Source of the DNA: Branchiostoma floridae
Taxonomy: Eukaryota; Chordata; Leptocardii; Amphioxiformes; Branchiostomatidae
Direction of reading: 5' to 3'
DNA: 64,000 bases
Assembly (NCBI RefSeq): GCF_000003815.2
Contig: NC_049985.1
Location: 16,090,355 to 16,154,354, forward strand
Shown here: positions 63,807 to 64,000 of the stretch, one piece after another
How the letters are laid out: each line of letters opens with the position of its first letter
Position numbering within the stretch: position 1 is the first letter of the stretch
Program-made: the position numbers and the translations under genes
Notes under the pieces: generated by a model
The model's input: the letters and a program-made list of their open reading frames with translations, nothing else
Told to the model about the DNA's origin: nothing
Databases searched by the model: none

Positions 63807-64000
63807 CTCTTGTATAAAACATTGGATATGAAGCGATACCACTACAGCCATAATCATTATAGTTTACATGTCACAAGCTACAATCACTCAAGCACGTAGC
63901 CCTATCTTACTATGGACATGATTCAGTTGTCTTCGAAGTAAATGATGTCCAAAAGGTCACTCTACGTTTCATCGATGTTCCTAGTTTATCTAGTAAATCA

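Overview
The window looks like animal nuclear DNA: multi-exon genes with GT-AG introns, AATAAA polyadenylation signals, many miniature inverted-repeat elements, SINEs and a Ty3/Gypsy retroelement. A single LNX-type gene lies head-to-head with a POLR1D short-form gene, as LNX2 and POLR1D do in vertebrates. With the repeat style, this points to an invertebrate chordate, most likely amphioxus (Branchiostoma). The species is an inference. Three runs of exactly 100 N are assembly gaps.

Layout. (1) 1-5.1 kb: one uncertain minus-strand ORF, then non-coding DNA ending in a 37-bp minisatellite. (2) 5.1-17.2 kb, minus strand: a nine-exon LNX E3 ubiquitin ligase (RING, TRAF-type zinc finger, four PDZ domains; 610 aa as spliced by eye). 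Its introns carry repeats. (3) 17.2-28.7 kb: repeat-rich DNA that is probably the first LNX intron, ending in a shared promoter region. (4) 28.7-30.8 kb, plus strand: a three-exon gene matching the short alternative product of POLR1D, with an arginine/serine-rich tail. (5) 31-37.7 kb: a nest of DNA transposons, including a TTAA-flanked piggyBac-like element and an 8-bp-TSD hAT-like element inserted into a third element. (6) 37.7-64 kb: a cluster of four paralogous five-exon genes encoding small ankyrin-repeat proteins with a C-terminal MYND zinc finger, plus a fifth decayed 3' fragment. Orientations are +, -, +, +. A 5'-truncated Ty3/Gypsy element sits in an intron of the third gene.

The most unusual points are these. 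The LNX minisatellite was seeded by the gene's own last codons and stop. The splice acceptor of the LNX PDZ3 exon is copied three more times in its intron. Three of the four ankyrin-MYND loci share a promoter module with two E-boxes exactly 20 bp apart. The fourth ankyrin-MYND gene has a TGA where its paralogs have the TGC of the terminal zinc-finger cysteine pair, yet the frame downstream is still recognisably conserved. All exon boundaries were derived by hand from splice consensus, phase and paralog comparison; no transcript data were available.
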